Part shown: positions 45,481-54,934 of the stretch, piece by piece | Numbering within the stretch: position 1 is the stretch's first letter | Layout of the letters: each line of letters begins with the position of its first letter | Position numbers and translations under genes: made by a program | Notes under the pieces: generated by a model | Seen by the model: the letters and a program-made list of their open reading frames with translations, nothing else | Told to the model about the DNA's origin: nothing | Database searches by the model: none | Source: Sulfuricurvum sp. | GTDB lineage: Bacteria; Campylobacterota; Campylobacteria; Campylobacterales; Sulfurimonadaceae | Direction of reading: 5' to 3' | Length of the DNA stretch: 64,000 nucleotides | Assembly: GCA_028710885.1 (NCBI GenBank) | Contig: JAQTTG010000001.1 | Span: forward strand, 434,001 to 498,000

Positions 45481-46163
45481 TTGATACTGTGCACCTTTGC
45501 TTTGTCGTAGATCGTTTGTACCGCAGGGGTATATTCGCCGTTTTCTTCCGTAATCATCGGAGGCAAGACGGTGAGAGCCGCTTTGGAGTTTTTTTTCAGA
45601 TGAAGCATCACGAGCGTACTGGGACGATCCACTTTTGAATGGACGAATTGTACCTCAACGACTCTTAATCCTGTACGTTCACACGCACTGCACAGTTGGA
45701 CAAATTGCCGTGCATCGTAACAGATCCCCGCCTCTCCGTCGGATTTGAGGAGCTTGGAGATTTTTGTGATAAACGGCTCAATCGGCAAATGGACGTTGTA
45801 GCGAGCCTGATGGAGGATCGGGTTTTCGGAACGTGAAACATTTTCGTGATAAAACGGGGGATTTGAGACGATCCAATCGTAACTCCCATGCGGAGCGTGA
45901 TCCAAAAAATCCCCCTCATGCAAAGTATAACCGATACGGTTTATCGCGGCATTTCGGCGAGCAAATTCGACATACAACGGCTGTTTCTCAACTGCTTCGA
46001 GGCTCACTTGCGGAAAATCTCGCCCGATCAAAAGCCCTACGATTCCGCTCCCTGCCCCCACATCGAGAAGCTTTCCACGCGGGGAAAATCGGGAGATAAA
46101 TCCGTACAGCAGTATCGAATCGCTGTTGTAACAATAGCCGCCGTCGGGTTGATAAAGGAGCAT
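45465..46163 (-). CDS. tRNA1(Val) adenine-N6 methyltransferase-like
   Basis: A 232-residue SAM-dependent methyltransferase of the TrmN6/YfiC group: QPDGGYCYNSDSILLYGFI, LLDVGAGSGIVGLLIG (SAM site, about 37-48) and the N6-adenine motif IVSNPPFYHEN. It probably methylates A37 in tRNA-Val. First gene of the run trmN6, ykgJ-like, TPR, trpC. Confidence 0.88.
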   Translation of the reverse strand: MLLYQPDGGYCYNSDSILLYGFISRFSPRGKLLDVGAGSGIVGLLIGRDFPQVSLEAVEKQPLYVEFARRNAAINRIGYTLHEGDFLDHAPHGSYDWIVSNPPFYHENVSRSENPILHQARYNVHLPIEPFITKISKLLKSDGEAGICYDARQFVQLCSACERTGLRVVEVQFVHSKVDRPSTLVMLHLKKNSKAALTVLPPMITEENGEYTPAVQTIYDKAKVHSIKCPIT

Positions 46164-46218
46164 TTACGACTCTTTTCGTTATTATTTAGGCAATTATATC
46201 TTATCTATAGGTTTAACT

Positions 46219-46938
46219 ATGATTATTATCCCAGCCCGTCTCGCTTCTACCCGCTTCCCCGAAAAAGTTCTCGCCGACATTGGTGGTTTGCCGATGGTGA
46301 TCCGTACCGCCAAACGGGTCGAATCGATCGATCGCGTTGTCGTCGCGTGCGATGATGAGAAAATCCTCGAAATCTGTGCCGCACACGGTGTCGAAGCACG
46401 CCTCACCTCCACGACCCACAAAAGCGGAACCGACCGTATCAACGAGTGTGCTCAGATCATCGACGTTCCGGATGATGAACTCATTATCAATGTCCAAGCC
46501 GATGAGCCGTTTATCGAAACCGAAGTACTCGAACTCCTCATCGAGCGACTCAATATGCTCAAAAGCCAAAATGCACCGTTCATCATGGGAAGCTGCTACA
46601 ACGCGATCAATACCGAGTCGGCACAAGATCCGAACCTCGTCAAGGTAATCACCGACGCTGATCACAACGCCATCTATTTCTCCCGTTCACCAATCCCGTT
46701 TAACCGCAGCGGAGAGGCAAACTATTTCGGGCATATCGGCATTTACGGTTTTACCAAAAAATCACTCCACGATTTCTGCGCTCTGGGTGAAGCACCACTC
46801 GAAGACATCGAAAAACTCGAACAGCTCCGCGCCCTCTATCACGGCAAAAAAATCTCGATGGTCAAAGTCGCAAGTAGCGGATTCGGGATCGATACGGTAG
46901 AAGATTTAGAGCGGGCGAAAAAGATTTTCGGTGTTTAA
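46219..46938 (+). CDS. kdsB: 3-deoxy-manno-octulosonate cytidylyltransferase
   Basis: A 239-residue nucleotidyltransferase that activates Kdo as CMP-Kdo for lipid A core synthesis. Motifs: IIIPARLASTRFPEKVLADIGG, TSTTHKSGTDRINE, INVQADEPFIE and FSRSPIPFNR; the end FGIDTVEDLERAKKIF is typical. It begins after a short divergent gap of 55 bp. Confidence 0.95.
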   Translation: MIIIPARLASTRFPEKVLADIGGLPMVIRTAKRVESIDRVVVACDDEKILEICAAHGVEARLTSTTHKSGTDRINECAQIIDVPDDELIINVQADEPFIETEVLELLIERLNMLKSQNAPFIMGSCYNAINTESAQDPNLVKVITDADHNAIYFSRSPIPFNRSGEANYFGHIGIYGFTKKSLHDFCALGEAPLEDIEKLEQLRALYHGKKISMVKVASSGFGIDTVEDLERAKKIFGV

Positions 46939-47022
46939 GAAACTTTTCCTTATCCGATTCGTGCTACGCTATTGCTACGATTGAAGCGTACAATCATTAA
47001 AACGAATAAATAAGGAGTTATT

Positions 47023-47364
47023 ATGTCACTCATAGAAACTTTTACCGATTACGTCCTAAACCGCAAAAGCCTCAAGGATTATGTCGAAGAGCGTAAGACT
47101 ATCAACGAACGGGGCGAATTTAATGATACAAAGCTCATCCAAGCCCAAGAAAATTTGGATCGTCTCAAAGCTGAAGACTCCGAAGTTTATGAGGGGATGT
47201 ACGAAACATTAGCAAAAATCTATGCGCGCAATGCAGGTTTATCTATCGAATATCCACTCGATTTTATCCGACAAATCCTCAGAATGTATAAAACATCCCT
47301 TACACCTGCGCAAGTATATGAAGAGTATAAACGGGTATTGGAACATTATCATCACGATGTATGA
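47023..47364 (+). CDS. Small acidic helical protein, unknown
   Basis: A 113-residue mainly helical protein (MSLIETFTDYVLNRKSLKDY, LTPAQVYEEYKRVLEHYHH). AAGGAG lies before the ATG, and it has its own gap from kdsB (84 bp). No signal or membrane segment. I do not recognise a family; the position next to rpsO suggests a conserved hypothetical of this phylum. Confidence 0.65.
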   Translation: MSLIETFTDYVLNRKSLKDYVEERKTINERGEFNDTKLIQAQENLDRLKAEDSEVYEGMYETLAKIYARNAGLSIEYPLDFIRQILRMYKTSLTPAQVYEEYKRVLEHYHHDV

Positions 47365-47409
47365 TTATTAACTCTGATAAAAAATTATAAAGATTTAGAA
47401 AAGAAGAAG

Positions 47410-47428
47410 TTCCCCGAAAATCGGGGAA
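47410..47428. terminator. Bidirectional terminator between 47023 gene and rpsO
   Basis: TTCCCCGA-AAA-TCGGGGAA is a perfect 8-bp stem directly after the rpsO stop on the minus strand, followed there by CTTCTTCTTTTC. It also lies 45 bp after the convergent gene. Confidence 0.75.
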
Positions 47429-47436
47429 AGAGGGGA

Positions 47437-47712
47437 TTAGATGTTGTCGCGGATTCCGAGATCAGCAACCAATTTGTTGTAACTAGTACGGTTTGTACGT
47501 TTCAAATAACGCATCAAACGACGGCGTTGACCAACTAATTTCAAAAGACCAAGACGTGATGAATGGTCTTTTTTAAATGTTTTTAAATGCTCAGTAAGAG
47601 CAGCGATACGAGTTGAAAGAAGAGCGATTTGCACTTCACTTGAACCAGTATCACCTTCAGTTCTTTGGTATTGTTTGATAATTTGCGTTTTGTTCGCCGT
47701 ATCTAAAGCCAT
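47437..47712 (-). CDS. rpsO: Ribosomal protein uS15
   Basis: A 91-residue S15. ATG 47712 follows AGGAGG and gives [14 protein letters not shown]; the longer track start is not used. Motifs: [33 protein letters not shown] and [14 protein letters not shown]. It binds the central domain of 16S rRNA. Its neighbour flhA region is as in other Campylobacterota. Confidence 0.97.
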   Translation of the reverse strand: MALDTANKTQIIKQYQRTEGDTGSSEVQIALLSTRIAALTEHLKTFKKDHSSRLGLLKLVGQRRRLMRYLKRTNRTSYNKLVADLGIRDNI

Positions 47713-47873
47713 AATAGCCTCCTGATGGGTATAAAATTTACTTGTGAAAACAATTTTTCTCAAGCAGGACCGGAATTATAGCTAAAAATTTCTCATTTTG
47801 CGTTAAATTCCACTACAAGTCGACTCTAATAAAATTTAGCTATAATAGCTTTTCAAATACAGGAGACTAGACG

Positions 47874-48278
47874 ATGCTTATGACCCGTGCCAGCGAATAC
47901 GCTTTATTGTCACTCATCGTTTTAGCCAAAACCGGTCATGCACTCGATGCGGACACCCTCTCCAAAGAACTCGATATCTCTAAAAGTTTTTTAGCAAAAA
48001 TTCTCCAAGCCATGGCACGCAAAGGGATCCTTAACTCATACAAAGGGGTTAACGGCGGATTCGAACTCGCCCGTAAAAGCTCAGAGATTACTGTACTCGA
48101 AGTCATGGAAGCTGCAGAAGGTAAAAGTCCTGCAGTCTTTAGCTGTTCCCCTTCACAAGAAGATTGTCCTTCTAATAAAGCAATGAGTTGTGGTTTATGG
48201 CCATTTTTAAACCGATTACAGGGGAAAGTCGATGCCTTTTTAGGTATCCTGACCCTCGAAGCCATTTTAGAAGAGTGA
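47874..48278 (+). CDS. Rrf2-family regulator
   Basis: A 134-residue winged-helix protein: RASEYALLSLIVLAKTG, SKELDISKSFLAKILQAMARKGIL and the wing SYKGVNGGFELAR. Three cysteines (CSPSQEDCPSNKAMSC) at about residues 97-110 match the Fe-S ligand region of IscR/NsrR-like proteins. It precedes flhA by three bases and so is in one operon; a redox or NO input to flagellar assembly is possible but not shown. Confidence 0.9.
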   Translation: MLMTRASEYALLSLIVLAKTGHALDADTLSKELDISKSFLAKILQAMARKGILNSYKGVNGGFELARKSSEITVLEVMEAAEGKSPAVFSCSPSQEDCPSNKAMSCGLWPFLNRLQGKVDAFLGILTLEAILEE

Positions 48279-48281
48279 TTC

Positions 48282-50453
48282 TTGGCAAAAGCAAAGAATA
48301 AAACGCCCACTGTAAAGACGGTATTATCCGCCCTTTTCGCTTCACGGGATTTAAGTGTCGTCTTTTTTGTTATGACAATTTTGGCGATTATTATCGTCCC
48401 GCTACCCAGCGCACTGCTCGACTTATTTCTTGCTGTCGTTATCTCAATTTCAGTATTGATTTTATTGATTTCATTGTATATTCCAAAACCAACCGATTTA
48501 ACTACCTTTCCGACATTACTATTGGTCATTACCCTCTTTCGTCTATCGCTCAACATTGCAACGACACGTATGATTCTCAGCCATGGTCACGAAGGGCCGC
48601 AAGCGGTCAGTGACATCATTACCAGTTTCGGAAATTTCGTTGTCGGAGGTAACTACGTTATCGGGGTTATCGTTTTTAGTATCTTGGTCTTGATCAATTT
48701 CATGGTTGTAACCAAAGGGTCCAACCGCGTCGCCGAAGTCGCAGCACGTTTTACTCTCGATGCAATGCCAGGGAAACAGATGGCAATCGATGCCGATTTA
48801 AACAGTGGTCTGATTGATGAAAAACAGGCCAAAAAACGTCGTGCCGAAATTTTGCAAGATGCCAATTTCTATGGAGCAATGGACGGGTCTGGAAAATTTA
48901 TTAAAGGGGATGCGATTGCAGGGATCATCATTACGTTGATCAATATCGTCGGAGGATTTTTAATCGGTATTTTCCAATTTAACCTCGATGTCTCCGCAAG
49001 TGCACAAACCTATACAATCCTCACAATCGGGGACGGTCTGGTTTCTCAAATCCCTGCTCTTATTATCTCAACGGCAACCGGTATCATGATTACCCGCGCT
49101 TCAAATGACGAAGGCAATTTCGCAGAGGGCAGTATTAATCAGCTTATGGGTAATGCAAAAATCATGCTGATTGTCGGATTTATCATGATCATGTTTGCTG
49201 CCGTACCTGGTCTGCCAACCATCTCAATGGGATTTGTCGGACTTGTTTTCTTAACATTAGGATATGCTCTGCACAAATACGAAAAAGGGGAATTAATCCT
49301 CACTTCAGCCCCTCAAATCAAAAAAGCGGGTGAAGAAGATATCGAAGAAACTGCCCCAAGTACCTCACGTAAAAAAAGCAACGAAGAGATTGCAAAAGAA
49401 GAAGAAGCCGCACTCGAAGATATTCTCAAAATTGAGATGCTCGAACTCACGTTGGGGTATCAGCTCATCCGTCTCGCCGACAGTGCACAAGGTGGAGATT
49501 TGCTGGAGCGTATCCGCTCAATGCGACGAAAAATTGCCTCCGATTTTGGTTTTTTAATGCCTCAGGTACGTATTCGCGATAATCTCCATCTCAAACCAAA
49601 TCAATATGAGATCCTCCTAAAAGGGGTCAATATTGGTGATGGAATTATCCAGCCTGATCGCTTTTTAGCAATGGACAGCGGTATGGCAATCGGAGAAATA
49701 GACGGAGAACCGACAAAAGAGCCGGCATTCGGTCTCGATGCACTGTGGATCGACCCTGCTCTCAAAGAAGATGCGATTATCAATGGATACACCGTCGTGG
49801 ACCCTGCAACTGTTATCTCTACCCACATGAGTGAACTGATCAAACGCCATGCCGAAGAGCTTCTTACCCGCCAAGAAACTCAAGCACTCATTGAAAAAAT
49901 TAAAGGCGATTATCCTGTTGTGGTCGATGATCTGCTCAAAGTAGCGAATATTGGTTTGATCCAACGTGTTTTCAAAGCATTATTGCATGAACGTATTCCT
50001 CTCAAAGATATGATTACGATCTTAGAAACGATGGCAGATGTGGCTGAATACACCAAAAGTATTGATATCATCACCGAACATGTTCGTGCCAAACTCTCCC
50101 GTATCATTACACAGCTCTATACCGGACCAGATGGAATTATTAAACTTCTCACTTTTGATACGATGAGTGAGCAAAAAATGTTGGAAAAATCACAAGAACG
50201 TGATGGAATCCGTCAGCTTTTACTTAATGTTGGAGAGATCAATGATCTTATTCAAGCAACCAGCGCAAAAGCAACAGAGCTCTTACAAAAAGGAATTTCT
50301 CCGATCATTATTATCGTCGATCCAAAACTTCGTCGTCCGCTGGCTGAAATCTATGAGCGTTTCAGCCTCGACATCGTCACCCTCTCGCATGCCGAAATCG
50401 ATTCAAATGCCAAATTTGAAGTACTCGGTTCCATTAATCTAGACAATAAATAG
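48282..50453 (+). CDS. flhA: Flagellar type III export protein FlhA
   Basis: A 723-residue export gate protein with about eight N-terminal membrane helices (25-320) and a large cytoplasmic domain. The family signature is seen in NRVAEVAARFTLDAMPGKQMAIDADLNSGLID. The start is a TTG (MAKAKNKTP), 3 bp after the Rrf2 stop. It moves flagellar substrates through the basal body. Confidence 0.96.
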   Translation: MAKAKNKTPTVKTVLSALFASRDLSVVFFVMTILAIIIVPLPSALLDLFLAVVISISVLILLISLYIPKPTDLTTFPTLLLVITLFRLSLNIATTRMILSHGHEGPQAVSDIITSFGNFVVGGNYVIGVIVFSILVLINFMVVTKGSNRVAEVAARFTLDAMPGKQMAIDADLNSGLIDEKQAKKRRAEILQDANFYGAMDGSGKFIKGDAIAGIIITLINIVGGFLIGIFQFNLDVSASAQTYTILTIGDGLVSQIPALIISTATGIMITRASNDEGNFAEGSINQLMGNAKIMLIVGFIMIMFAAVPGLPTISMGFVGLVFLTLGYALHKYEKGELILTSAPQIKKAGEEDIEETAPSTSRKKSNEEIAKEEEAALEDILKIEMLELTLGYQLIRLADSAQGGDLLERIRSMRRKIASDFGFLMPQVRIRDNLHLKPNQYEILLKGVNIGDGIIQPDRFLAMDSGMAIGEIDGEPTKEPAFGLDALWIDPALKEDAIINGYTVVDPATVISTHMSELIKRHAEELLTRQETQALIEKIKGDYPVVVDDLLKVANIGLIQRVFKALLHERIPLKDMITILETMADVAEYTKSIDIITEHVRAKLSRIITQLYTGPDGIIKLLTFDTMSEQKMLEKSQERDGIRQLLLNVGEINDLIQATSAKATELLQKGISPIIIIVDPKLRRPLAEIYERFSLDIVTLSHAEIDSNAKFEVLGSINLDNK

Positions 50454-50460
50454 GATATTT

Positions 50461-51537
50461 ATGCAAAAAACTTTCTTCCACCTCTCTCACATCGATCTTG
50501 ACGGTTATGCCTGCCAGCTGGTTATGGCACAGACAGAACATACAATGGTCAGCTTTAATGCCAATTATGGTGCCGAAGTGATGGATCGCCTCGAAGAGAT
50601 TATCGAGCGGATCAAAAAAAACAAGCAAACTGCGACCATCTTAATCAGTGATCTAAACCTCTATCCGGATGAAGCACGCTGGCTCAATACAGAAGTAAAC
50701 CGTCTAAATGAAGGTGGATGGAATATTACGATTACTCTGCTCGATCACCATGGAAGCGGCAAAGATACGGCGGCACAATATCCGTGGTATTTTCTGGATA
50801 CCGAGCGTTGTGCTACGAAAATCGTTTACGAATACGCGATGGAGCATTACGGGTTGGAAGGTGGCGGATGGCTCGAAGCCTTTGTTAAAGTCGTCAATGC
50901 TGTCGATCTTTGGCATCAAGACGAAGAAGATGATTTTGAATACGGTAAAGTTTGTATGCGCCTCATCTCTGATGCTAAAGAACTTAGCCGCGTCATGTTT
51001 GCTGATGAAGACCGCGCCTACAAACTTGCCATGCTTGAACATGCTGCAACTATGCGATTTATGACAAATGCCAATATCGTCCTCGACGAATCACTTCATA
51101 AAATGAAAAAAGATTTTTTCAAAGACGGTGTGGATAATACTCTCGATAATCTCTCCACCAAATACATCGTCGCATTGCTGGGAACCAAACGCTCAACCAT
51201 GACCATCTATTACAAAGGATGGCGCGGATTTTTGAGCTATGGTTTAGGTAATACCTCGATCATCGGAAACGGCTTTTTGACCGAATTTCCCGATTTTGAT
51301 TTTATCGTTGACGTAGGAACACGCGGAACGATGAGTTTACGAGGTCATGATAAAGTCGATGTGGCGATGATGTCAGGCGAATGGGTCGGCGGCGGCGGAC
51401 ATCCCAATGCAGCTGGGGGACGGATTAATGCCTTTAAAGAGCAATTTCGCTACGACAAAGTGAAACGTCAAATCGAAGATATGCTCGCCAATAAAGAGGC
51501 GATGCCCGGTAAATTACCACACAAAATAGAGGAATAA
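50461..51537 (+). CDS. DHH-family phosphoesterase
   Basis: A 358-residue protein with DHH motifs SHIDLDGYACQLVM, ISDLNLYPDE, LLDHHGSG and the DHHA1 motif GGGGHPNAAGG near the end. Family members cleave pAp, c-di-AMP or short RNAs (NrnA-like); which one is not evident. AGGATATTT precedes the ATG, seven bases after flhA. Confidence 0.9.
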   Translation: MQKTFFHLSHIDLDGYACQLVMAQTEHTMVSFNANYGAEVMDRLEEIIERIKKNKQTATILISDLNLYPDEARWLNTEVNRLNEGGWNITITLLDHHGSGKDTAAQYPWYFLDTERCATKIVYEYAMEHYGLEGGGWLEAFVKVVNAVDLWHQDEEDDFEYGKVCMRLISDAKELSRVMFADEDRAYKLAMLEHAATMRFMTNANIVLDESLHKMKKDFFKDGVDNTLDNLSTKYIVALLGTKRSTMTIYYKGWRGFLSYGLGNTSIIGNGFLTEFPDFDFIVDVGTRGTMSLRGHDKVDVAMMSGEWVGGGGHPNAAGGRINAFKEQFRYDKVKRQIEDMLANKEAMPGKLPHKIEE

Positions 51538-51547
51538 CTGCCGCCTC

Positions 51548-53380
51548 ATGATTCAAATCAATAACCTCACCAAAAGCTACGGGACACGCGTCCTGTTCGA
51601 TAACCTCTCTCTCAAACTAAACGCCGGAAACAAAGTGGGTTTCGTCGGACGCAACGGGACGGGTAAATCGACCCTCTTTAAAATCATCCTCGACGAAGAA
51701 CCCTACGATTCGGGAGAGATCATCATCCCGAAAAATTACCGTATCGGCACCCTCCGCCAACACCTCCACTTCACCCACAAAACCGTGCGTGAAGAGTGTG
51801 CCTCCGTCCTCACCGGAGATATGGAACATGAAGTGTATCGGGTAGAGAAGATCCTCTTTGGTCTAGGATTTACGCAGGACGATTTAGACAAAGACCCGCT
51901 CAGTTTCTCAGGTGGGTATCAAATCCGTCTCAACCTCGTCAAACTCCTCGTCACCGAACCGAACCTGCTGCTACTGGATGAGCCGACCAACTACCTCGAT
52001 ATCGTCTCTCTGCGATGGCTAGCAAGCTTTATCCGCAGTTTTGAGGGGGAAGTGATCCTCATCACCCATGATCGTGATTTCATGGATTCGGTCACTACCC
52101 ACACGATGGGATTGCGCCGCCGTAATGTGAGCATCATCAAAGGCAATAGCCACAAGTATTATGAGATGATGGAAAGCGAAGATGAGCTCTACGTCAAGAC
52201 CAAAATAAACCACGACAAAAAGCGCGCCGAATTGGAAGATTTTGTCGCCCGCAACAAAGCTCGTGCATCGAGCGCGGTGATGGCGCAGTCCAAACAAAAA
52301 GAGCTGGACAAAATGGGGGTAATGGAATCACTGGAGGGGGAAAAAGATCTCTCCTTTTCCTTCTCGTATAAACCGACTCCCGCCAAAGTGATCATGCAGG
52401 TGAAAAATCTCTCGTTTGGCTACACACCCGAAGAGCCGTTGTTCCAAGATGTCTCTTTCTCCCTCGAAGCGAAAAAATGTCTCGCCATCATCGGGAAAAA
52501 TGGCAAAGGTAAATCGACCCTCCTCAACACCCTCGCGGGAGTTTTGACACCGAACGGGGAGATCATCTCTCACCCCGCCACCGCCATCGCCCATTTCGGT
52601 CAGACCAACATCGACCGCCTCGATAAAAACCGCACGATCACCGAAGAGATCCAAAGTGCCGACAACACCCTCCAAAACGTCCGTATCCGAGGGATCTGCG
52701 GGACAATGATGTTCAGCGGCGACGATGCCGATAAAAAAATCTCGATCCTCTCAGGGGGAGAGCGCAGCCGTGTCATGCTGGGCAAAATCATCGCCACCCC
52801 TGCTAACCTCCTCTTTCTCGATGAGCCGACCAATCACCTCGATATGCAGTCGATCGATTCACTCTGCGACGCTATCAAACGCTTCGAAGGCTCCACGGTA
52901 ATCGTCACCCACTCCGAGATGCTCTTGCGCGAGCTTGCCGATCAGCTCATCATCTTTCGTGAGGGAACTGCCGAGTTTTTTGATGGCGGGTACGATGACT
53001 TTTTGGAAAAAATTGGATGGGATGAAGAGATCACCGACGCTCCAAAACCTGTCAAAGTAACCCAAAATATCAACAAAAAAGAGAATAAACAACAGCGTGC
53101 CGCATTGGTACAGGAGCGTTCCAAACTTCTAAGCCCGCTGAAAAAAGAGGTCGAAAAGTGCGAAGAGACGATCATGAAGCTCGAAGAGAAGCTCAAAACC
53201 TCCCATGAACTCCTCATCGAGTATTCGAATAAAGGAGAAAGCTCCAAGCTTATGGAACTCTCCAAAAGCGTCGCAGAGGATGAGAAGATGATCGAAGAGC
53301 TGTTCGAGAAGCTCGAAATCGCTCACGATGAGATCACACGGATCGAGGCCGAATACGAGGAAAAGCTAGGTGAATTCTAA
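51548..53380 (+). CDS. ABC-F ATPase
   Basis: A 610-residue soluble protein with two ABC domains: Walker A GRNGTGKST and GKNGKGKST, signatures LSFSGGYQIRL and LSGGERSRVML, and Walker B LLLLDEPTNYLD and LLFLDEPTNHLD. A coiled coil ends the protein (about 510-605). It resembles the Uup/YbiT type, translational factors that bind at the ribosomal E site. The next gene overlaps it by 11 bases. Confidence 0.93.
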   Translation: MIQINNLTKSYGTRVLFDNLSLKLNAGNKVGFVGRNGTGKSTLFKIILDEEPYDSGEIIIPKNYRIGTLRQHLHFTHKTVREECASVLTGDMEHEVYRVEKILFGLGFTQDDLDKDPLSFSGGYQIRLNLVKLLVTEPNLLLLDEPTNYLDIVSLRWLASFIRSFEGEVILITHDRDFMDSVTTHTMGLRRRNVSIIKGNSHKYYEMMESEDELYVKTKINHDKKRAELEDFVARNKARASSAVMAQSKQKELDKMGVMESLEGEKDLSFSFSYKPTPAKVIMQVKNLSFGYTPEEPLFQDVSFSLEAKKCLAIIGKNGKGKSTLLNTLAGVLTPNGEIISHPATAIAHFGQTNIDRLDKNRTITEEIQSADNTLQNVRIRGICGTMMFSGDDADKKISILSGGERSRVMLGKIIATPANLLFLDEPTNHLDMQSIDSLCDAIKRFEGSTVIVTHSEMLLRELADQLIIFREGTAEFFDGGYDDFLEKIGWDEEITDAPKPVKVTQNINKKENKQQRAALVQERSKLLSPLKKEVEKCEETIMKLEEKLKTSHELLIEYSNKGESSKLMELSKSVAEDEKMIEELFEKLEIAHDEITRIEAEYEEKLGEF

Positions 53381-54074
53381 AACCCGCCTCGACAAACTCA
53401 TAGGCTCTTTGGGCTATTGCAGTCGCAAAGAGGTTGCCTCTCTCATCCGTGAGGGAATCATCACCCACACCGAAAACCTCCCTCTCAAACCCGACACCAA
53501 AGTCTCTCATGAACATATCCTCTTCGAGAAAGAACCGCTTGACCCGCCGCAGGGGATGGTGATTTTGATGAACAAGCCCGTAGGGTATGTTTGCAGCCAC
53601 GACGACGGCGAAGGGCGTCTCGTCTACGATTTGTTGCCTGAGCGGTGGCGCAGACGCGATCCAAAAATCTCCACCGTCGGACGACTGGACAAAGATACGA
53701 GCGGACTGCTGCTGCTCACCGATGATGGCGCACTACTGCATCGCCTCACCTCTCCGAAACATCATGTCTCGAAAATCTACGAAGCGACATTGGATCGACC
53801 TCTCAAAGGGGATGAAGAAGCTATTTTTGCTTCGGGGGCGCTGATGCTTAACGGCGAAAAAACACCGTGCATTCCTGCCCATCTTACCGTGATCGATGAG
53901 ACTCATGCCACGCTAGAAATCGTCGAGGGGCGCTACCATCAGGTACGGCGGATGTTCGCGGCGGTGGGGAATCATGTTGTCTCCTTGCACCGCTCATCGT
54001 TCGGGGATTTGACGCTGGGGGATTTAGAGGTTGGAGAGTATCGAATTCTAACTCAAAAAGAAATACCTAACTAA
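53370..54074 (+). CDS. RsuA/RluB-type pseudouridine synthase
   Basis: A 234-residue enzyme with an N-terminal S4 domain (KTRLDKLIGSLGYCSRKEVASLI) and the catalytic motif VGRLDKDTSGLLLLT. It starts with GTG inside the end of the ABC-F gene. Probably modifies large-subunit rRNA (RluB/RluE type) or 16S (RsuA); not decided by eye. Two diverged fragments of the 3' end of such a gene occur downstream (54291-54366 and 62245-62373), so this gene end is an insertion hotspot. Confidence 0.92.
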   Translation: MNSKTRLDKLIGSLGYCSRKEVASLIREGIITHTENLPLKPDTKVSHEHILFEKEPLDPPQGMVILMNKPVGYVCSHDDGEGRLVYDLLPERWRRRDPKISTVGRLDKDTSGLLLLTDDGALLHRLTSPKHHVSKIYEATLDRPLKGDEEAIFASGALMLNGEKTPCIPAHLTVIDETHATLEIVEGRYHQVRRMFAAVGNHVVSLHRSSFGDLTLGDLEVGEYRILTQKEIPN

Positions 54075-54098
54075 TCTGTCATTCCCTCCAGCTCAATT

Positions 54099-54314
54099 TT
54101 AATCGTTCACAAAATCCCTCTTCTCAAAACTCCAGTGATACCATTCATCCCCTACTTTCAGTAAAGCATGTGTATCTGAATAACGTTGGCGATCAAAAAA
54201 ATTATACAAAGGATTTAACCATTGATATTTCCTATACATAGCTAAAATGATGATGACAAATATTTTGCTACTAGTTAATTTTTCGCTACATGGAATCATG
54301 TCACAGCGTTGCAC
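54099..54314 (-). CDS. Doubtful ORF, maybe a gene remnant
   Basis: A 71-codon frame. Its last 45 residues (NFFDRQRYSDTHALLKVGDEWYHWSFEK) look like a real protein end, but the first 25 lie in the pseudouridine synthase fragment and are not protein-like. It may be the 3' end of a gene cut by an insertion. No ribosome binding site. I cannot name the family. Confidence 0.3.
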   Translation of the reverse strand: MQRCDMIPCSEKLTSSKIFVIIILAMYRKYQWLNPLYNFFDRQRYSDTHALLKVGDEWYHWSFEKRDFVND

Positions 54315-54366
54315 CGCTCTTCGTTTGTGGGAGTTAAAGGTGGGAGAGTATAAGTTAATTTCTTAA
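54291..54366 (+). pseudogene. Fragment of the 3' end of a pseudouridine synthase gene (copy 2)
   Basis: GTCACAGCGTTGCACCGCTC and the bases after it match the end of the gene at 53370 (HVVSLHRSSF) and more closely copy 3 at 62245 (HVTALHRSSF). An internal deletion shifts the frame; the last codons read LKVGEYKLIS and stop, parallel to LEVGEYRILT of the intact gene. It is a leftover of an insertion or exchange at this gene end. Confidence 0.75.
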
Positions 54367-54370
54367 TTAC

Positions 54371-54862
54371 TTAATTTTTCTGACTTAACGTGCTAACTAT
54401 TTCATTCCACTTTTTCGATAGAGCAATTAAATTTTCTGCTGATTTGTTTAATCTCTCTCGATCAATAATAAATATTTCGATCTTGTGTTCCTTATCTTTG
54501 CCAACAACTTTACCAATTTTAATTTCATTTTTATCGTAAAATTCCAGAACACCATGAGCACAAACATCACGAATTTGTACAGTGTTTTTTGTTAATTTAA
54601 TTATTGATTCAATTTTATACTGCTTCGCCAATTGATCAGGTAATTTGTTTGAAATAAAGTCGAACTTTCCAGCCAGTCTCATTGGTTTACACTTTAATGG
54701 ATTTTGTTTATGTAATAAGTGGACACATTGATCTATTGACCTCTCTACTGAAGACCAAGACACAACTATCATACCAATCACACAAAACCACGATATGAGT
54801 AATTCTTGATCATTTTCCATAGATGCTGATAGTGAGATGGATTCTTGTACCATAATGGTCAT
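54371..54862 (-). CDS. HEPN-like protein, single gene
   Basis: A 163-residue mainly helical protein. IRDVCAHG (Arg98-His103) fits the RX4H motif of HEPN ribonucleases and follows a long helix pair, so a HEPN-type fold is likely though unproven. No antitoxin gene is fused or overlapping. The track start at 54862 lies in the promoter-like sequence GATACAAT, so translation may begin at ATG 54853 or 54820. It ends four bases after pseudouridine synthase fragment copy 2, the same relation as the HEPN gene at 62412 to copy 3. Confidence 0.6.
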   Translation of the reverse strand: MTIMVQESISLSASMENDQELLISWFCVIGMIVVSWSSVERSIDQCVHLLHKQNPLKCKPMRLAGKFDFISNKLPDQLAKQYKIESIIKLTKNTVQIRDVCAHGVLEFYDKNEIKIGKVVGKDKEHKIEIFIIDRERLNKSAENLIALSKKWNEIVSTLSQKN

Positions 54863-54879
54863 ATTGTATCAAATAAAAT
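54862..54879 (-). promoter_or_regulatory. Shared 18-bp promoter sequence of HEPN gene 1
   Basis: ATATTGTATCAAATAAAA is identical to 62965-62982 upstream of the second HEPN-like gene. On the minus strand it gives TTTGATACAATAT with an extended -10 element. Confidence 0.55.
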
Positions 54880-54934
54880 GGTTTCATTTCCCATTTTTAA
54901 CTTGATCCCACTCTCCTGAATAGAAATGACGTTG

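Noticed and set aside
45888-46355. 155-codon ORF crossing from trmN6-like into kdsB
   Set aside because: Lies across two well supported genes in other frames; Arg/Ser-rich product with no domain.
47936-48556. 206-codon minus ORF over Rrf2 and flhA
   Set aside because: Shadow of two recognised genes.
54862-54879. Terminal repeat of an insertion sequence
   Set aside because: The identical 18-mer at 62965 fits a promoter of the HEPN-like genes; no transposase and no inverted partner were found.
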